64,000 bases of DNA from Akkermansia sp. (GTDB lineage: Bacteria; Verrucomicrobiota; Verrucomicrobiia; Verrucomicrobiales; Akkermansiaceae): assembly GCA_030523775.1 (NCBI GenBank), contig JAUNHW010000001.1, positions 1 through 64,000 of the forward strand. Direction: 5' to 3'. The notes under the pieces were generated by a model that worked only from the letters and a program-made list of their open reading frames with translations, was not told the DNA's origin and ran no database searches. The first letter of the stretch is position 1. Each line of letters opens with the position of its first letter. The translations under genes and the position numbers were made by a program. Of the stretch, positions 16,670 to 25,987 are shown piece by piece.

Positions 16670-18258
16670 GACTGCTTGCGGAGCTCCTGGAGCTGCGCGT
16701 CGGCGTCCTTCTCTTGCTTGGGATAGGCGATGCGGTTGTGGTGCATGGTGCAGATGTTCTCGAAGAAGCTCTCCTTGAGCTTCTCGATATCACCCAGGGT
16801 GAGGTCGCAATCGTTCAACTGCCCCTCCAATATACGGCTCTTCACCACGCTCGCAATCATGCCGCGGATGTCGTCCTCCGACGGGTTGACCAGGGAGCGC
16901 GTGGCACTCTCCACGGCATCCGCCAGGCTCACGATACCGGACTCGCGGGTCTGCGGGATGGGGCCCTTGTAGGAGAACATGGAGATATCCACCTCATCCG
17001 GGCAGGTGTCTATCTGGCCATCCTCGAATTTCTCCTTCTCCGCCTTGTACTGGTCCGTGGCCTTGCGGTAGAAGAAGTAGGCGGTGGAAACGCCGTGGTG
17101 CTCGCGAATGGCATCCACGATGCGGCGGTTGAGCCCGTGCTCGCGCGCCAGGGCCACGCCATCCGCCACGTGGCCGATGATGATGCGAGCGCTGGCCTCC
17201 GGGGTGAGCGCGCGGTGGGGAGAGTTGGCCTGGTCCTTGATGTTTTCCGAGAAGAAGCCGGGGTTCTTGAGCTTGCCGATATCATGGTACAGGGCGCACA
17301 CGCCCGCGCGGGTGGCATCCGCGCCCACGGCCTCCGCACCGGCCTCTGCCAGGCGGTACACGGTCTGGCAGTGCTGGAAGGTGCCGGGGGCCTCCATCTG
17401 CAGCCGGCGCAGCAGCGGGTGGTTCATATCCGCCCACTCCAGCCAGGAAATGGGAGTGGTGATGCTGAAAATGCGCTCCAGCGCAGGGATGAGGCCACCC
17501 ACCAGGGCCGCCAGCACAAAGTTTGCCACAACGGTGACAATCGGCTCCGCCAACAGGGCCGTGGTCTCAAAGTGCTTGCCGTTGATGGAGGCGAGCTCCA
17601 TATCCGCCCTGCTCTCCCCGAACTGCTGCAGGGCCACCAGGGCGAACACGCACACGAACACCGCCACACCGGTGCACAGCCCCGCGCGCAGCACCTGCTC
17701 ACGCTTGTGCACGCGCCCGGAAAGGATGGCGCTGAGCATGCCTGCCACCAAGCTGATGACGCCGTACACGTACATCTGCGCGGGCTCCGTCTGCAGGCTG
17801 AAGAGCGTGGCGCCGAACACCGAGGCGCAAAGCGCCGTGAGCAGCCCCAGGCGCCGCCCCACCATCACGGATACCGTGGTGGGCGCCAGCAGATACGGCA
17901 GCCAGAGCAGCGCCTGCGCAGAGTAGTCGTAGCCGGGAACCACGCCCTGGAGATTCATGATGCCCGCCATGATGAGCGTTTGCAGCAGCAGCATCACCAC
18001 AATGAGCGACACGCTGCGCAGGTTGAGCTGCATGTGCAGGCGGAACACCGTGCAGAAGAGCATCAGCGAAAGCGTGTCCAGCACTATCCAGGCGGACTTG
18101 TAGACCATCGTCCAGCCGTCCTGGCACATCATGCAGGAGATAATGCAGAAGCCCACCACGCCCAGCAGGGTCACGGCCAGCATGGCGGGGCGGCTGTTGT
18201 CCCACCGTCCGGCGGGCGCGGAGCCAACCTTGCGCGGGAACTGGAGGAGCGGGGACAT
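16666..18258 (-). CDS. Seven-helix membrane HD-domain phosphohydrolase (PgpH-like)
   Basis: 530 residues. About seven membrane helices (30-290) precede a cytoplasmic HD domain with the metal motif ALYHDIGKLKNP and a second histidine pair in GHVADGVALA and REHHGV. This is the order of PgpH-type c-di-AMP phosphodiesterases, and c-di-AMP hydrolysis is the likely role. It lacks the large extracellular 7TMR-HDED domain that PgpH carries at its N-terminus, so it is about 170 residues shorter and may take a different signal. It overlaps the BASS gene and follows the GH2 gene by 19 bases. Confidence 0.75.
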   Translation of the reverse strand: MSPLLQFPRKVGSAPAGRWDNSRPAMLAVTLLGVVGFCIISCMMCQDGWTMVYKSAWIVLDTLSLMLFCTVFRLHMQLNLRSVSLIVVMLLLQTLIMAGIMNLQGVVPGYDYSAQALLWLPYLLAPTTVSVMVGRRLGLLTALCASVFGATLFSLQTEPAQMYVYGVISLVAGMLSAILSGRVHKREQVLRAGLCTGVAVFVCVFALVALQQFGESRADMELASINGKHFETTALLAEPIVTVVANFVLAALVGGLIPALERIFSITTPISWLEWADMNHPLLRRLQMEAPGTFQHCQTVYRLAEAGAEAVGADATRAGVCALYHDIGKLKNPGFFSENIKDQANSPHRALTPEASARIIIGHVADGVALAREHGLNRRIVDAIREHHGVSTAYFFYRKATDQYKAEKEKFEDGQIDTCPDEVDISMFSYKGPIPQTRESGIVSLADAVESATRSLVNPSEDDIRGMIASVVKSRILEGQLNDCDLTLGDIEKLKESFFENICTMHHNRIAYPKQEKDADAQLQELRKQS

Positions 18259-18277
18259 GGCGGATGGAGCGAGTGGT

Positions 18278-21229
18278 TTAGCGGGCCTTGAGCTGTTCCG
18301 CGGAAACGGGAGTGACCTTCACGGGCACGGTGACGGCGGGCAGCCCCTTGGCGGAGATGGTGACCTTGGCGGCACCCGCCTCTGCGCGCTTGCCGCGCAC
18401 CACGGCCAGGATGCGGCCGTTGAAGAACTTCTGCTCCGGGTCCTGCATGCAGGTCCAGTCCGTGGGGTCGCCGTTGCAGAAGCCCGCCAGCTCCGCCGGC
18501 CCCTCCACGGAGAAGGAGACCTCGCGGCAGTCCGTGGGCACCACGTTGCCGTCCTTGTCGGTGAGGGCAAGCTCGATGAAGGCGAGGTCGCGGCCATCAC
18601 CCTCGATGCTCTTGGTATCTGCCTCTGCGCGCACGGCCACGGCCTTGCCAGTGGTCACGCGCGTGGCGCGGGCCCACTCGTTGCCGTCCTTCTTGACGAC
18701 GACCTCCAGGGTTCCGGGCTCGTACTTCACGTCCTCCCACACGAAGCGGTAGGAGTTCTTGCCGATATTCTGGCGGCCCTGGTTGAAGGTTCCGCCCTCC
18801 ATGCCGCGCTTGCGCACGCCCAGGCTCTTGCCGTTGAGGAAGAGCTCCGCCTCGTCACCGCTGGAAAATACCATGACCGGGGTGACCTGGCCCTCGCGGC
18901 CCTTCCAGTTCCAGTGCGGCAGGATGTGGGCCTGCGCCAGCTCCGGGCGCCAGTGGGCCTGGTAGAGGTAGTAGGTGTCCTTGGGGAAGCCGGCAAGGTC
19001 GATGATGCCGAAGTAGGAGCTGCGGCTGGGGGCCTTGCTTCCCATTTCCTTGAGCTGCTTCATGAGGGCGTCGCGCTCCGCGGCGGTCATGTCCTGGGTG
19101 TTGCCGATGTTGGAGGCGTCCTGGTTGTAGGGGGTGGGCTCGCCGATGTAGTCGAACCCGGTCCATACGTACTCGCCGGCCACGTTCGGGTTGGCGTCCT
19201 GCGCGGTGAACTCGGCATCCGGGCAGTAGCCCCAGCCCGGGGCGTACAGGCCGTACGCGCTCACCTGGAACGCGCGCGCGCCGGCGCCCAGCCCCCAGCG
19301 CACCGGGAAGAAGTAGGTGTCGCGCGTGGCCACGCAGGACGTGGTCTCGGAGGCGTAGAAGGGCTTGTCCGGCTTCTTCTGGGCATACTGGGAGTAGGCC
19401 CAGGGCTTGTAGTTGTAGCCGTAGACGTCCAGCACGTCGCCGAAACCGTTCCAGGCGCCGTTCTCTGCGTTCACACCGCAGGTGTAGGGGCGGGTGGTGT
19501 CGTACTTGCGGAATTCGTTGCGCAGGTCTGTGTTGATCTGCACGCCGTCACCGGTGGTGATTTCCGGGATTTCGTTGCCGCCGCTCCAAGCGATGATGCA
19601 GGGGTGGTTGCGGTCACGCATCACGAAGTTCTGCACGTCCTTCTTCCACCATTCCTCCCAGAACACGTGGTAGCCGTTCACCTTGTCGTATTTCTGGTGC
19701 TTCCAGATGTCGAACATCTCGTCCAGCACCAGGATGCCGTGCTTGTCGCACAGATCCAGCACCTCCGGGGCGGGCGGGTTGTGGGTCATGCGGATGGAGT
19801 TGCAGCCCATTTCCTTGAGCTTGATGATTTTTCTCTCGTAGGCCTTGGAATGGAAGGCGGAGCCGAGCGGGCCGAGGTCGTGGTGCTCGCAGACGCCGTT
19901 GAGCGGCACGCGCTTGCCGTTCAGGTAGAAGCCGTCCGGTCTCCAATCGGCGTTGCGCACGCCGAAGGTGGTGGTCTTCTTGTCGATGGCACGGGAACCG
20001 AGCATGACGGAGGTTTCCACGGTGTAGAGGTTGGGGTTCTCACAGCTCCAGAGGCGGGGCAGGTTGAGGTTGATTTCCTGCTCCACGGTGGCGGTGGAGT
20101 GCGCGGCCACGCTCACCTTCTTTGAGGTGTCCTTCTGGGATTCGAGCTTCTGCAGCACGGTGAACTCCGCAGGCTGGTCGCCGGTGTTCTCCACGGTGGT
20201 CTGAATCTTCACCGTGGCGCGGTCCGCGGACACCTGGGGTGTGGTCACGAACACGCCCCAGTGGCCGATGTGCAGCGGGGCGGTCTTCTCCAGCCACACG
20301 TGGCGGTAGATGCCGGCACCGGGGTACCAGCGGGTGGAGGAGGGCTTGTTGCTGGCCTGCACAGCCACCAGGTTGGACTTGCCGGCCTTCAGGAACGGGG
20401 TGATATCCACGCGGAAGGAGGCGTAGCCGTAGGCCCACTCGCCGGCCTTCTTGCCGTTCACATACACCTGCGGGCAGGCCATCACGCCATCGAAATCCAG
20501 GTAGTAGCGCTGGGTCTGCGCATCGAAATCCGCCGGCACGGAGAAGAATTTGCGGTACCAGCCGTAGCCGTTCCACGGCAGCTTGCCAGTCTCGTTCGGC
20601 TCGTCCTTCAGGAACGGGCTCTCGATGGCCCAGTCGTGCGGCAGCTGCACGGACTTGAAGCCCCGGTCATCGTAGGATACCTTCTCAGGGTTCTGACCGC
20701 CCTTGGCGGCATCCGGCTCCGGAATGTTGAGAGTCTTGCCGTCCTTGTCGCAGAAGGCGAGCTCGCAGATGCTGGCCCAGTTGTTGGGGCCGGTTCCGTT
20801 CACGGTGAGCTTGAAATCGGAAATGGTGCGGCCGCCCACGTTGATCACCGTCTCCTGCTTGTCCACGGTGATGGTGTCGTGCACGGGCAGGCCGTTGGCC
20901 TTGTACTGCACCTGCACCTCCTTGCGGTTGCCGTTCTCCCACTGGATGCGGATGGTATCCACCTTGCCGGCGGGGCATTTCTTCACGGCAAACCAGTGGC
21001 CGCCCGAGCCGTTGGGCGCGCACCAGCGCGTGGCGGCCTTGCCGTCGATGGCATCCTGCGGGGCGTGGCCGGGCTGGTAGCCGTCGCTCGTGGCGGCGGA
21101 ATTCTTTTCCCCGGGGGCCAGCGGGCCGAAATACTTGAACTTCCAGCCGAAGTCGAAGGTGCTCCTCTCACCGGCCTGGGCACAGGCCAATCCTAAAAGC
21201 AGCGCGGACATGATGCATTCTGTTTTCAT
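18278..21229 (-). CDS. Secreted glycoside hydrolase family 2 (beta-galactosidase-like)
   Basis: 984 residues. A signal peptide (IMSALLLGLACAQAGERS) directs export. An N-terminal coagulation-factor-like lectin domain (about 60-160) is followed by the sugar-binding beta-sandwich (LPHDWAIESPFL), the immunoglobulin-like domain and the barrel. Catalytic residues are Glu in IAWSGGNEIPEI (acid/base) and Glu in FYASETTSC (nucleophile). A DUF4982-type and a big Ig-like domain end the chain. Such enzymes release galactose or related sugars from host or plant glycans. The ATG at 21229 is taken; ATG 21235 adds two residues. Confidence 0.9.
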   Translation of the reverse strand: MKTECIMSALLLGLACAQAGERSTFDFGWKFKYFGPLAPGEKNSAATSDGYQPGHAPQDAIDGKAATRWCAPNGSGGHWFAVKKCPAGKVDTIRIQWENGNRKEVQVQYKANGLPVHDTITVDKQETVINVGGRTISDFKLTVNGTGPNNWASICELAFCDKDGKTLNIPEPDAAKGGQNPEKVSYDDRGFKSVQLPHDWAIESPFLKDEPNETGKLPWNGYGWYRKFFSVPADFDAQTQRYYLDFDGVMACPQVYVNGKKAGEWAYGYASFRVDITPFLKAGKSNLVAVQASNKPSSTRWYPGAGIYRHVWLEKTAPLHIGHWGVFVTTPQVSADRATVKIQTTVENTGDQPAEFTVLQKLESQKDTSKKVSVAAHSTATVEQEINLNLPRLWSCENPNLYTVETSVMLGSRAIDKKTTTFGVRNADWRPDGFYLNGKRVPLNGVCEHHDLGPLGSAFHSKAYERKIIKLKEMGCNSIRMTHNPPAPEVLDLCDKHGILVLDEMFDIWKHQKYDKVNGYHVFWEEWWKKDVQNFVMRDRNHPCIIAWSGGNEIPEITTGDGVQINTDLRNEFRKYDTTRPYTCGVNAENGAWNGFGDVLDVYGYNYKPWAYSQYAQKKPDKPFYASETTSCVATRDTYFFPVRWGLGAGARAFQVSAYGLYAPGWGYCPDAEFTAQDANPNVAGEYVWTGFDYIGEPTPYNQDASNIGNTQDMTAAERDALMKQLKEMGSKAPSRSSYFGIIDLAGFPKDTYYLYQAHWRPELAQAHILPHWNWKGREGQVTPVMVFSSGDEAELFLNGKSLGVRKRGMEGGTFNQGRQNIGKNSYRFVWEDVKYEPGTLEVVVKKDGNEWARATRVTTGKAVAVRAEADTKSIEGDGRDLAFIELALTDKDGNVVPTDCREVSFSVEGPAELAGFCNGDPTDWTCMQDPEQKFFNGRILAVVRGKRAEAGAAKVTISAKGLPAVTVPVKVTPVSAEQLKAR

Positions 21230-21261
21230 AACCATAGGCGGCCTTTGCCGCAACGCCCGCT

Positions 21262-21290
21262 ATATAACCACATTTTCCGCGCCTTGGCAA
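21262..21290 (-). promoter_or_regulatory. Promoter of the GH2 gene
   Basis: Minus strand TTGCCA (21285-21290), 17 bp, TTATAT (21262-21267). Leader is about 26 bases, longer than for most genes here. Confidence 0.5.
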
Positions 21291-21343
21291 GAGATAATCG
21301 CGCGCGTACGGGCTGCGCGCGTACGCGAGACGTTTTTTTTGCA

Positions 21344-21378
21344 ACAAAAAGCCGCCGTTCCGGGAGGAACGGCGGCTT
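21344..21378 (-). terminator. Rho-independent terminator after pckG
   Basis: AAGCCGCCGTTCC pairs perfectly with GGAACGGCGGCTT over 13 bases with a 4-base loop. On the minus strand it runs into TTT-G-TTG and a longer T/A tract. Confidence 0.85.
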
Positions 21379-21399
21379 GTAGATGATTGCTGAAACGCT

Positions 21400-23256
21400 T
21401 TAGTGGAACTTGGCGATCAGGGTCTGGCGCTGGCTCTCAAGCTCCGCAGGCAGCTTGTCGCCCACGTTGTTGAAGAGCTCGGTCTGGGACTCGAGCTCAG
21501 CCTGCCATTCGGAATCGCTGAGGTTCATGTTCACGTTGAACTGCTCCTCGGAGTAGCCCTCCAGGCCCTCGGTGTCCAGCTCGCTGTAGGCGGGGGAGAC
21601 GCCGAGCTTGGTCTCCACACCCTGCACTTCACCGCGGCAGCGGCGCAGCACCCAGTCGATGACGCGCATGTTGTCGCCGTAGCCCGGCCAGATGAAGTGG
21701 CCTTCGGCATCCTTGCGGAACCAGTTCACATTGAAGATCTTGGGCAGCTTGCATGCGCAAGTCTTCTCTCCCATGTCCAGCCAATGCTGCCAGTAGTCGC
21801 CCACGTTGTAGCCGATGAAGGGCTTCATGGCCATCGGGTCGCGGCGCACCTGGCCGATCTTGCCGAAGGCGGCGGCGGTCATCTCGGAGCCCATGGTGGC
21901 GCCCACGTACACGCCGTGCTTCCAGTCGCGGGACTGGTAGACGAGCGGCATGGTGGTGGCGCGGCGGCCGCCGAAGAGGAACGCGCTGATGGAAACGCCC
22001 TCCGGGTTGTAGTACTCCGGGTCCAGGGTGGGGCACTGGGCGGCGGGAGCGGTGAAGCGGCTGTTGGGGTGGGCGCACTTGATGCCCTCCTTGCCCTTCT
22101 CCGGGGTCCAGTCGTTGCCCTGCCAGTCGATGGCGTGTGCCGGGGGCTCGCCATCCATGCCTTCCCACCACACGTCGCCGTCATCGGTCAGGCCCACGTT
22201 GGTGAAGATAACGTTCTTCTTGATGGTGTCCATGGCGATGGGGTTGGTCTTGTAGGAGGTGCCGGGAGCCACGCCGAAGTAGCCGTTCTCCGGGTTGATG
22301 GCGTGGAAGGTACCGTCCTCGTGGGGCCAGATCCAGGCGATGTCGTCGCCGATGATGCTGGTCTTCCATCCCTTCTCGCGGAGCGGTGCGGGGGGCACGA
22401 GCATGGCCAGGTTGGTCTTGCCGCAGGCGGAGGGGAAGGCGCCGGTGATGTAGGACTTGCGGCCCTGGGGATCCGTGACGCCGAGGATGAGCATGTGCTC
22501 GGCCATCCAGCCGTTCTTGCGTGCCTTGGTGGTGGCGATACGCAGGGCCAGGCACTTCTTGCCGAGCAGGGCGTTGCCGCCGTAACCGGAACCGTAGGAG
22601 ATGATCTCGCCGGTCTCCGGGAAGTGGCAGATGTACTTCTCCTCGTTGTTGCAGGGCCAGTTCACATCCTTCTGGCCGGGCTCCAGCGGGGCGCCCACGG
22701 AGTGCAGGCAGGGCACGAAGTCGCCGTAGCCGTCACGCTTGGGGTTGCCGCCGCCCTGGGTCTCGTCCTCCAGGCGCTTGAGCACCTCCGCGCCCATGAT
22801 GGTCATGATGCGCATGTTGGTGACCACGTAGGCGGAGTCGGTGATTTCGATACCGATCTTGGCGAGCGGGGAATCCAGCGGGCCCATGCAGAAGGGAATC
22901 ACGTACATGGTGCGCCCCTTCATGCAGCCGTCCAGGAACTTGTTGAGGATGGCCTTCATCTCTGCCGGGGCCTTCCAGTTGTTGGTGAAGCCGGCGTCCT
23001 CCTGCTTCTCGGAGCAGATGAACGTGCGCTCCTCCACGCGTGCCACGTCAGAGGGAGTGGAACGGGCCAGGAAGCAGCCGGGGCGCTTCTCGGGGTTCAA
23101 ACGGATGTAGGTGCCTTTTTCCACCAGCATGTCGCACAGCTGGGTGTTTTCCTCGTCCGATCCGTCGCACCAGTAGACGGAATCGGGCTTGCAGAGCTGG
23201 CGGACTTGCTCCACCCACTCAGCGGCCTTCTTATGGGTTGTACCAGTGATTTTCAT
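21400..23256 (-). CDS. pckG: Phosphoenolpyruvate carboxykinase (GTP)
   Basis: 618 residues. It interconverts oxaloacetate and PEP with GTP/GDP, serving gluconeogenesis or, in fermenters, CO2 fixation toward succinate or propionate. The P-loop [12 protein letters not shown], the metal-binding [13 protein letters not shown] and the cysteine-lid motif are visible, and the length fits the GTP-dependent class and not the shorter ATP class. The ATG at 23256 is favoured over the GTG at 23265, because the promoter -10 element lies only 9 bases upstream of the ATG. Confidence 0.95.
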   Translation of the reverse strand: MKITGTTHKKAAEWVEQVRQLCKPDSVYWCDGSDEENTQLCDMLVEKGTYIRLNPEKRPGCFLARSTPSDVARVEERTFICSEKQEDAGFTNNWKAPAEMKAILNKFLDGCMKGRTMYVIPFCMGPLDSPLAKIGIEITDSAYVVTNMRIMTIMGAEVLKRLEDETQGGGNPKRDGYGDFVPCLHSVGAPLEPGQKDVNWPCNNEEKYICHFPETGEIISYGSGYGGNALLGKKCLALRIATTKARKNGWMAEHMLILGVTDPQGRKSYITGAFPSACGKTNLAMLVPPAPLREKGWKTSIIGDDIAWIWPHEDGTFHAINPENGYFGVAPGTSYKTNPIAMDTIKKNVIFTNVGLTDDGDVWWEGMDGEPPAHAIDWQGNDWTPEKGKEGIKCAHPNSRFTAPAAQCPTLDPEYYNPEGVSISAFLFGGRRATTMPLVYQSRDWKHGVYVGATMGSEMTAAAFGKIGQVRRDPMAMKPFIGYNVGDYWQHWLDMGEKTCACKLPKIFNVNWFRKDAEGHFIWPGYGDNMRVIDWVLRRCRGEVQGVETKLGVSPAYSELDTEGLEGYSEEQFNVNMNLSDSEWQAELESQTELFNNVGDKLPAELESQRQTLIAKFH

Positions 23257-23265
23257 GGTGCTCAC

Positions 23266-23294
23266 AGGTTAGCACGCCAACCCCGCACTTGCAA
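23266..23294 (-). promoter_or_regulatory. Promoter of pckG
   Basis: Minus strand TTGCAA (23289-23294), 17 bp, TAACCT (23266-23271). Leader to the ATG is about 2-3 bases. Confidence 0.5.
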
Positions 23295-23347
23295 TCTTTT
23301 TTTGCGCGCGCGATGAGAAAAAAAGGCAGCGCCCTCCAAGGGTAGCC

Positions 23348-23376
23348 TTGCGGGGCCGCCCCCGTTGTGGTAGGAT
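23348..23376 (+). promoter_or_regulatory. Promoter of the m5C methyltransferase
   Basis: TTGCGG (23348-23353), 17 bp, TAGGAT (23371-23376). The ATG at 23384 is at the predicted transcript start, so the message should be leaderless. Confidence 0.6.
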
Positions 23377-23383
23377 GCGGCGT

Positions 23384-24310
23384 ATGGAAACCGGGGGAGA
23401 AACGGCCATGGGCAGCGGGGAGCGGCGCCTTTGCGCGCGCCTGGGGCTCCCTGCGGCGGATGCGGAGGCCCTGGTGCTGGCCATGCGGCGCGGGGAATCC
23501 TCACGCACGGCCGTGGTGCTGGCCCCGAACGCACCCCGGGGCTACGAGCCGCCGTTCCCTTGCGAAAGGGAGGCACCCGCCTGGCTGCCGCCGCGGGTGT
23601 ACCTGCCCGCGGAGGGGGAGCGCCCCGCCCTGCACGCGGACTACGCGGCAGGCTTCTACTATATACTGGATGCATCCTCCTGCTGGGAGGGCGCGGCACT
23701 GGGCGCGGTGCCGCCACCCGCACGCAGCCTGGACCTGTGCGCGGCGCCCGGCGGCAAGAGCATGCTGCTGGGCGCGCGTTTCGGCTACACCCACGCCCAC
23801 ACGGCCAACGAGGTGAATGCAGCGCGCCGCGGCGTGCTGCGCCAAAACCTGCTGCAATGCGGCTGGGAGACGGCGCGGGTGACCGGGCAGCGGCCGGACC
23901 AGTGGGCCGCCGGCGGCGAGCAGTTCGACCTGGTGCTGGTGGATGCGCCGTGCAGCGGGCAATCCCTGCTGGCCAAGGGCATCAAGAACCCCGGTTGCCT
24001 GGGAGCCGGCATGGTGGGCGGCAATGCCAAGCGCCAGCGCGGCATCATGCTGGCCGCCGTGCGCTGCGTGGCCCCGCAAGGGCATCTGCTCTACACCACC
24101 TGCACATACGACCCCGAGGAAGATGAACGCGTGGTGGCCTACATCCTGAAACGCCATGCCGGGTGGCAGGCTGTAGAAATTCCGGCGCTGGCCGCGTTCC
24201 GCAGCACGCTGGCCCCCTTCCCCAGCTACCGCCTGCTGCCGCAGCACGGATTCGGCGCGGGCGGGTTCTGCTGCCTGCTCCAAAACACGGACACCCCCGC
24301 ACAACCATGA
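23384..24310 (+). CDS. RNA m5C methyltransferase (RsmB/NOP2/Sun family)
   Basis: 308 residues. The SAM-binding loop LDLCAAPGGKS sits near 120, DAPCSGQ (motif IV, Pro-Cys) near 185 and TTCTYDPEEDE (motif VI with the catalytic Cys) near 240. The family methylates cytosine C5 in rRNA or tRNA. The Cys in DAPC and the Cys in TTC are the paired catalytic and release cysteines. It is shorter than RsmB and RsmF and lacks their extra RNA-binding domains, so the target is uncertain. The next gene overlaps by ATGA. Confidence 0.85.
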   Translation: METGGETAMGSGERRLCARLGLPAADAEALVLAMRRGESSRTAVVLAPNAPRGYEPPFPCEREAPAWLPPRVYLPAEGERPALHADYAAGFYYILDASSCWEGAALGAVPPPARSLDLCAAPGGKSMLLGARFGYTHAHTANEVNAARRGVLRQNLLQCGWETARVTGQRPDQWAAGGEQFDLVLVDAPCSGQSLLAKGIKNPGCLGAGMVGGNAKRQRGIMLAAVRCVAPQGHLLYTTCTYDPEEDERVVAYILKRHAGWQAVEIPALAAFRSTLAPFPSYRLLPQHGFGAGGFCCLLQNTDTPAQP

Positions 24311-25062
24311 ACGCCCCGCTCCTTTCCCTGCTGCTCTGCGCCCTGCCCTGCACGCCGCTTGCCTGCGGCGCGGCGGAGGAATCCCACGGCATCCTGGAAC
24401 GCGTGGCGGACCACGCACGCAGGGCCATGTTCCCGCAAACACCGCTCCCGCTGGAAAAGGCGCAGGCCGCCATGGTATTCATCGGCGGCATGGCGGACGA
24501 ATGGACAGGCATTGTGCACCACCTGGCCTCAAGCACCCCCAACCTGCCCGGCGGCGGCAGGCAGCTGCGCGCCTACCACTACTGGCACATGGGCGCGGAG
24601 AACGAATCCGCCCAAGCCGCACCGCGCCTGGCCGAGCGCCTGCAGGCATTCCGCACCCTCAACCCAACCGCCCCGCTCGTGCTCGTGGGGCATAGCCTGG
24701 GCGGCTCCACCGCCCTGCGCGCCGCCGCCCTGCTGGATGGCAAGCCCGGCGGCCCCGTCTACCTGGTCACCCTGGACCCCGTGGACCGCCGCACCAAGCC
24801 CACCCGCCCCCAATGCGTCACCTGGTGGGGCAACAGCTACATTGTGAACTCACAGGACGCACGGGACTTCATACCCAAGCTCGGCGGGCGCTGGAACGCA
24901 TGCGAGGGCGCGGATGTGAATATCCGCATGGACGGGCGGGAGCGGGACGAATACGGCTACCCGTACCAGCACGGCGGTGCCATGAGCATGCTCTTCTGCA
25001 AGGGAGATGCGGAAAACTCCCTCTACCTGCAGCTCTGCGAGCAAATCAAAAAGGCGCATTGA
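24307..25062 (+). CDS. Secreted alpha/beta hydrolase (lipase/esterase-like)
   Basis: 251 residues with an N-terminal signal peptide (LLSLLLCALPCTPLACGAA). The nucleophile elbow GHSLGGST near residue 122 gives the catalytic Ser, and LDPVDR supplies a likely acid. The His is probably in the YPYQHGG region. The fold matches short lipase-type esterases that act outside the cytoplasm. The ATG overlaps the stop of the methyltransferase gene by 4 bases. The 3-prime end overlaps a small convergent membrane-protein gene by 17 bases. Substrate unknown. Confidence 0.75.
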   Translation: MNAPLLSLLLCALPCTPLACGAAEESHGILERVADHARRAMFPQTPLPLEKAQAAMVFIGGMADEWTGIVHHLASSTPNLPGGGRQLRAYHYWHMGAENESAQAAPRLAERLQAFRTLNPTAPLVLVGHSLGGSTALRAAALLDGKPGGPVYLVTLDPVDRRTKPTRPQCVTWWGNSYIVNSQDARDFIPKLGGRWNACEGADVNIRMDGRERDEYGYPYQHGGAMSMLFCKGDAENSLYLQLCEQIKKAH

Positions 25063-25258
25063 TCACGCCGTACAGGCGCAGCACCCACAGCAGCAGCGCC
25101 AGCAACGCCAGAAGGTACCACAAGAGCACACGCCCGCGCCGCACCAACCGCCGCGGTGTGTTCACCGTGCGCCCGCGGTTGCCCTGCACCTTCGCCATCT
25201 GCTGCTTGTACACAACATCCGGGTTTGCATCCAGCTCCTCCTTCACGCCCCCCACCAT
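25046..25258 (-). CDS. Small single-pass membrane protein
   Basis: 70 residues from the ATG at 25258, which has a GGAGG motif 7 bases ahead (an earlier ATG at 25282 adds 8 residues). A basic stretch (RGRTVNTPRRLVRRGR) precedes one strong membrane helix (LLWYLLALLALLLWVLRLYG) near the C-terminus. The 3-prime end overlaps the hydrolase gene on the other strand. Nothing identifies its role. Confidence 0.5.
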   Translation of the reverse strand: MVGGVKEELDANPDVVYKQQMAKVQGNRGRTVNTPRRLVRRGRVLLWYLLALLALLLWVLRLYGVINAPF

Positions 25259-25318
25259 ACCAAACCTCCGCTCCAATGACAAGGAATTTGGGTGGCGAGA
25301 ACAGAGAACGGAAAATTC

Positions 25319-25987
25319 TCAGCGAGCACCGGCGTTTTTGCCCAGCATGCACAACAGGTGAGTGAGCGAATCCGCGCGGTGGGCGGCGCGGGAGAAATCG
25401 GAAGCGGCGGTCATGCGGTTGGGGATGGCCACGCAGGGTATGCCCGCATTCTGCGCGGCCACGGTTCCGTTTTCTGAATCCTCCACAATCAGGCACCGCT
25501 CCTTCGGGAATCCCAGGGCCTGCTGCGCAGCCAGGAACAGCGCGGGGTCCGGCTTCACGGGGAAGCCGTCCGTACGGCAGAACACGGCATCGAAATCCGC
25601 CGTAATGCCCAGACGCTCCAGCCAACCGCCCACCCAGCGGCGGGAGGAGGATGAGGCTATGGCGGTGCGGATTCCCTGCGCGCGGCACCATTCCAGCATC
25701 TGCGCCGCTCCGGGCATAAGCCCCGTGCGGGAGAGCTCGCTCTCTATGAACTCCTGGCGCGCGGCGTTCTCCCGGTCCCAGTCGTAGCAGCGGCCGGTGA
25801 GCATTTCCAGGTGGTCCGCCGGGTTCCAGCGGGAGTAACCCGCGCCCAGGCAGGGAGAATAGGTGGCAATGGAGATTTCCTGCCCCTCTCGCGCAAAGAG
25901 GCGCACCCAGGATTGGTAGATGGCCCATTCGGTGTCCACCAGCACGCCGTCGAAATCAAAGATGATGCCCCGTGGCAGCGGAATCAT
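25319..25987 (-). CDS. HAD-superfamily phosphatase (beta-phosphoglucomutase-like)
   Basis: 222 residues. Motif I is FDFDGVLVDTE (nucleophile Asp and acid Asp), motif II IASSSSRRW, motif III Lys in FPVKPDPA and motif IV VEDSENG. This is the HAD subclass with a helical cap, including sugar-phosphate phosphatases and beta-phosphoglucomutases. The ATG overlaps the stop of the LptF/G-like gene by 4 bases, so translation is coupled. The exact sugar phosphate cannot be told. Confidence 0.85.
   Translation of the reverse strand: MIPLPRGIIFDFDGVLVDTEWAIYQSWVRLFAREGQEISIATYSPCLGAGYSRWNPADHLEMLTGRCYDWDRENAARQEFIESELSRTGLMPGAAQMLEWCRAQGIRTAIASSSSRRWVGGWLERLGITADFDAVFCRTDGFPVKPDPALFLAAQQALGFPKERCLIVEDSENGTVAAQNAGIPCVAIPNRMTAASDFSRAAHRADSLTHLLCMLGKNAGAR

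Noticed and set aside
21301..21335. Alternating GCGCGTACG text upstream of GH2
   Set aside because: Two imperfect copies within 35 bases; too short and GC-skewed to call an operator.
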